Below are positions 5,177 to 5,837 of a stretch of DNA of 5,837 bases, piece after piece. A program made the position numbers and the translations under genes. This stretch comes from PALSA-1006 sp037140475. GTDB lineage: Bacteria > Pseudomonadota > Gammaproteobacteria > Burkholderiales > Gallionellaceae. Under the pieces are notes generated by a model, which worked only from the letters and a program-made list of their open reading frames with translations, was not told the origin of the DNA and made no database searches. The stretch is taken from assembly GCA_037140475.1 (NCBI GenBank), contig JBAXEJ010000109.1:1-5837 (forward strand), in the 5' to 3' direction. The stretch's first letter is position 1, and every line of letters starts with the position of its first letter.

Positions 5177-5837
5177 GAATTCATGACGCTGCGATTGCGC
5201 CCTGCTGCTTTCGCGGCATAAAGATTATTATCTGCCTGCACCAACAGCTTCTCTACCGACACGAGCTCATTAGACTTTTCTGCCACACCGATGCTAATCG
5301 TCATCTTCAATTCTGTTCCATCCTGAAGTTTCAGTTTTTTTGCTTCGACACTCAGCCGTAAACGTTCAGCGCACTTAAAGGCATCGGGCAACTTGGTGTC
5401 AGGACAAATCACCACAAACTCTTCGCCGCCATAACGACAGACGAGGTCTTGAGTACGAGCGGCTGCACGCAAGGTATCAGCAATCAATCGCAATGCCTCA
5501 TCCCCCACTTGATGACCATAGTTATCATTGATACGTTTAAAATAATCGATATCCACCATCAGGCACGACAGCGTTCTTCCGCCACGTAAGGTAAGAGCCC
5601 ATTCTTGCGCCATTCTTTCCATCGCAAAACGTCGATTAGGCAATGCGGTTAGCGCATCGGTTAGCGCTTGTTGCTGTAGCCGCTCGTTAGCGCTCGTCAA
5701 CTCAGTTGAATACTTGGTTAACTGATCTCGATCAGCCTCTAGTTCCTCTTGCAACTTAACCACCCTTTGCCCTGCCCGTAGTCGCGCCAAGAACATCTTT
5801 GGCGTAATCGGTTTCAAAATGTAGTCATCCGCACCCG
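5173..5837 (-). CDS. REC-GGDEF diguanylate cyclase response regulator (N-terminus outside window)
   Basis: C-terminal part of a PleD/WspR-like response regulator. The frame stays open to the window edge, where the residues read GADDYILKPIT, the end of a receiver domain with its conserved lysine-proline. The TTG at 5817-5815 is therefore an internal leucine codon, not a start. After the receiver come a probable coiled-coil linker (about 5770-5660) and a full GGDEF domain, with LTDALTALPNRR, VDIDYFKRIND and the active signature GGEEF (5430-5416). RTQD, five residues before GGEEF, is an intact inhibitory I-site. The protein should make c-di-GMP from two GTP when phosphorylated, with product feedback. 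Its stop codon overlaps the start of the phosphatase gene, so the two are co-translated. About 100 residues, including the phospho-acceptor aspartate, lie beyond the window and cannot be checked. Confidence 0.93.
   Translation of the reverse strand, partial: GADDYILKPITPKMFLARLRAGQRVVKLQEELEADRDQLTKYSTELTSANERLQQQALTDALTALPNRRFAMERMAQEWALTLRGGRTLSCLMVDIDYFKRINDNYGHQVGDEALRLIADTLRAAARTQDLVCRYGGEEFVVICPDTKLPDAFKCAERLRLSVEAKKLKLQDGTELKMTISIGVAEKSNELVSVEKLLVQADNNLYAAKAAGRNRSVMNS

Noticed and set aside
5815..5817. TTG as the start codon of the REC-GGDEF gene
   Set aside because: The frame continues to the window edge and the residues upstream (GADDYILKP) are the end of a receiver domain, so this codon is an internal leucine of a longer gene.

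Overview
The window holds four genes, all read from the minus strand, in the transcription order REC-GGDEF (5173-5837, N-terminus beyond the window edge), REC-PP2C phosphatase (4028-5176), periplasmic solute-binding protein (2920-3720) and membrane GGDEF-EAL protein (149-2923). There is no rRNA, tRNA, CRISPR array, transposase or phage gene. Base composition looks close to balanced. The domain style (PAS-PAS-GGDEF-EAL with the usual linker wording, REC-SpoIIE-type phosphatase) points to a Pseudomonadota bacterium, probably beta- or gammaproteobacterial. The species cannot be named from this sequence.

The genes fall into two cassettes, each joined internally by a 4-base ATGA start/stop overlap. 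Cassette A (4028-5837) pairs two response regulators with different outputs: a diguanylate cyclase (GGEEF, intact I-site) and a PP2C-type serine/threonine phosphatase with all four metal-binding aspartates. Cassette B (149-3720) pairs a secreted amino-acid-type binding protein, with no ABC permease or ATPase beside it, with an inner-membrane receptor carrying a periplasmic domain, HAMP, two PAS domains, a GGDDF cyclase domain and a complete EAL phosphodiesterase domain. I infer that the binding protein presents a periplasmic ligand to the receptor and so adjusts c-di-GMP, as in NspS-MbaA of Vibrio cholerae.

The 307-base gap between the cassettes (3721-4027) has no convincing gene but is full of signals: a perfect TATAAT about 140 bases upstream of the binding-protein start, two adjacent hairpins in the predicted leader, a possible 10-codon leader peptide whose stop overlaps the GTG start, interleaved inverted repeats that could form a pseudoknot, and a 13-base sequence repeated downstream of the other cassette. 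No textbook intrinsic terminator is visible.

The points most worth a second look are the orphan binding protein/GGDEF-EAL pair, a run of eight G exactly at the GGDDF codons (one base gained or lost truncates the protein before EAL), the dual response-regulator operon, and the structured leader.
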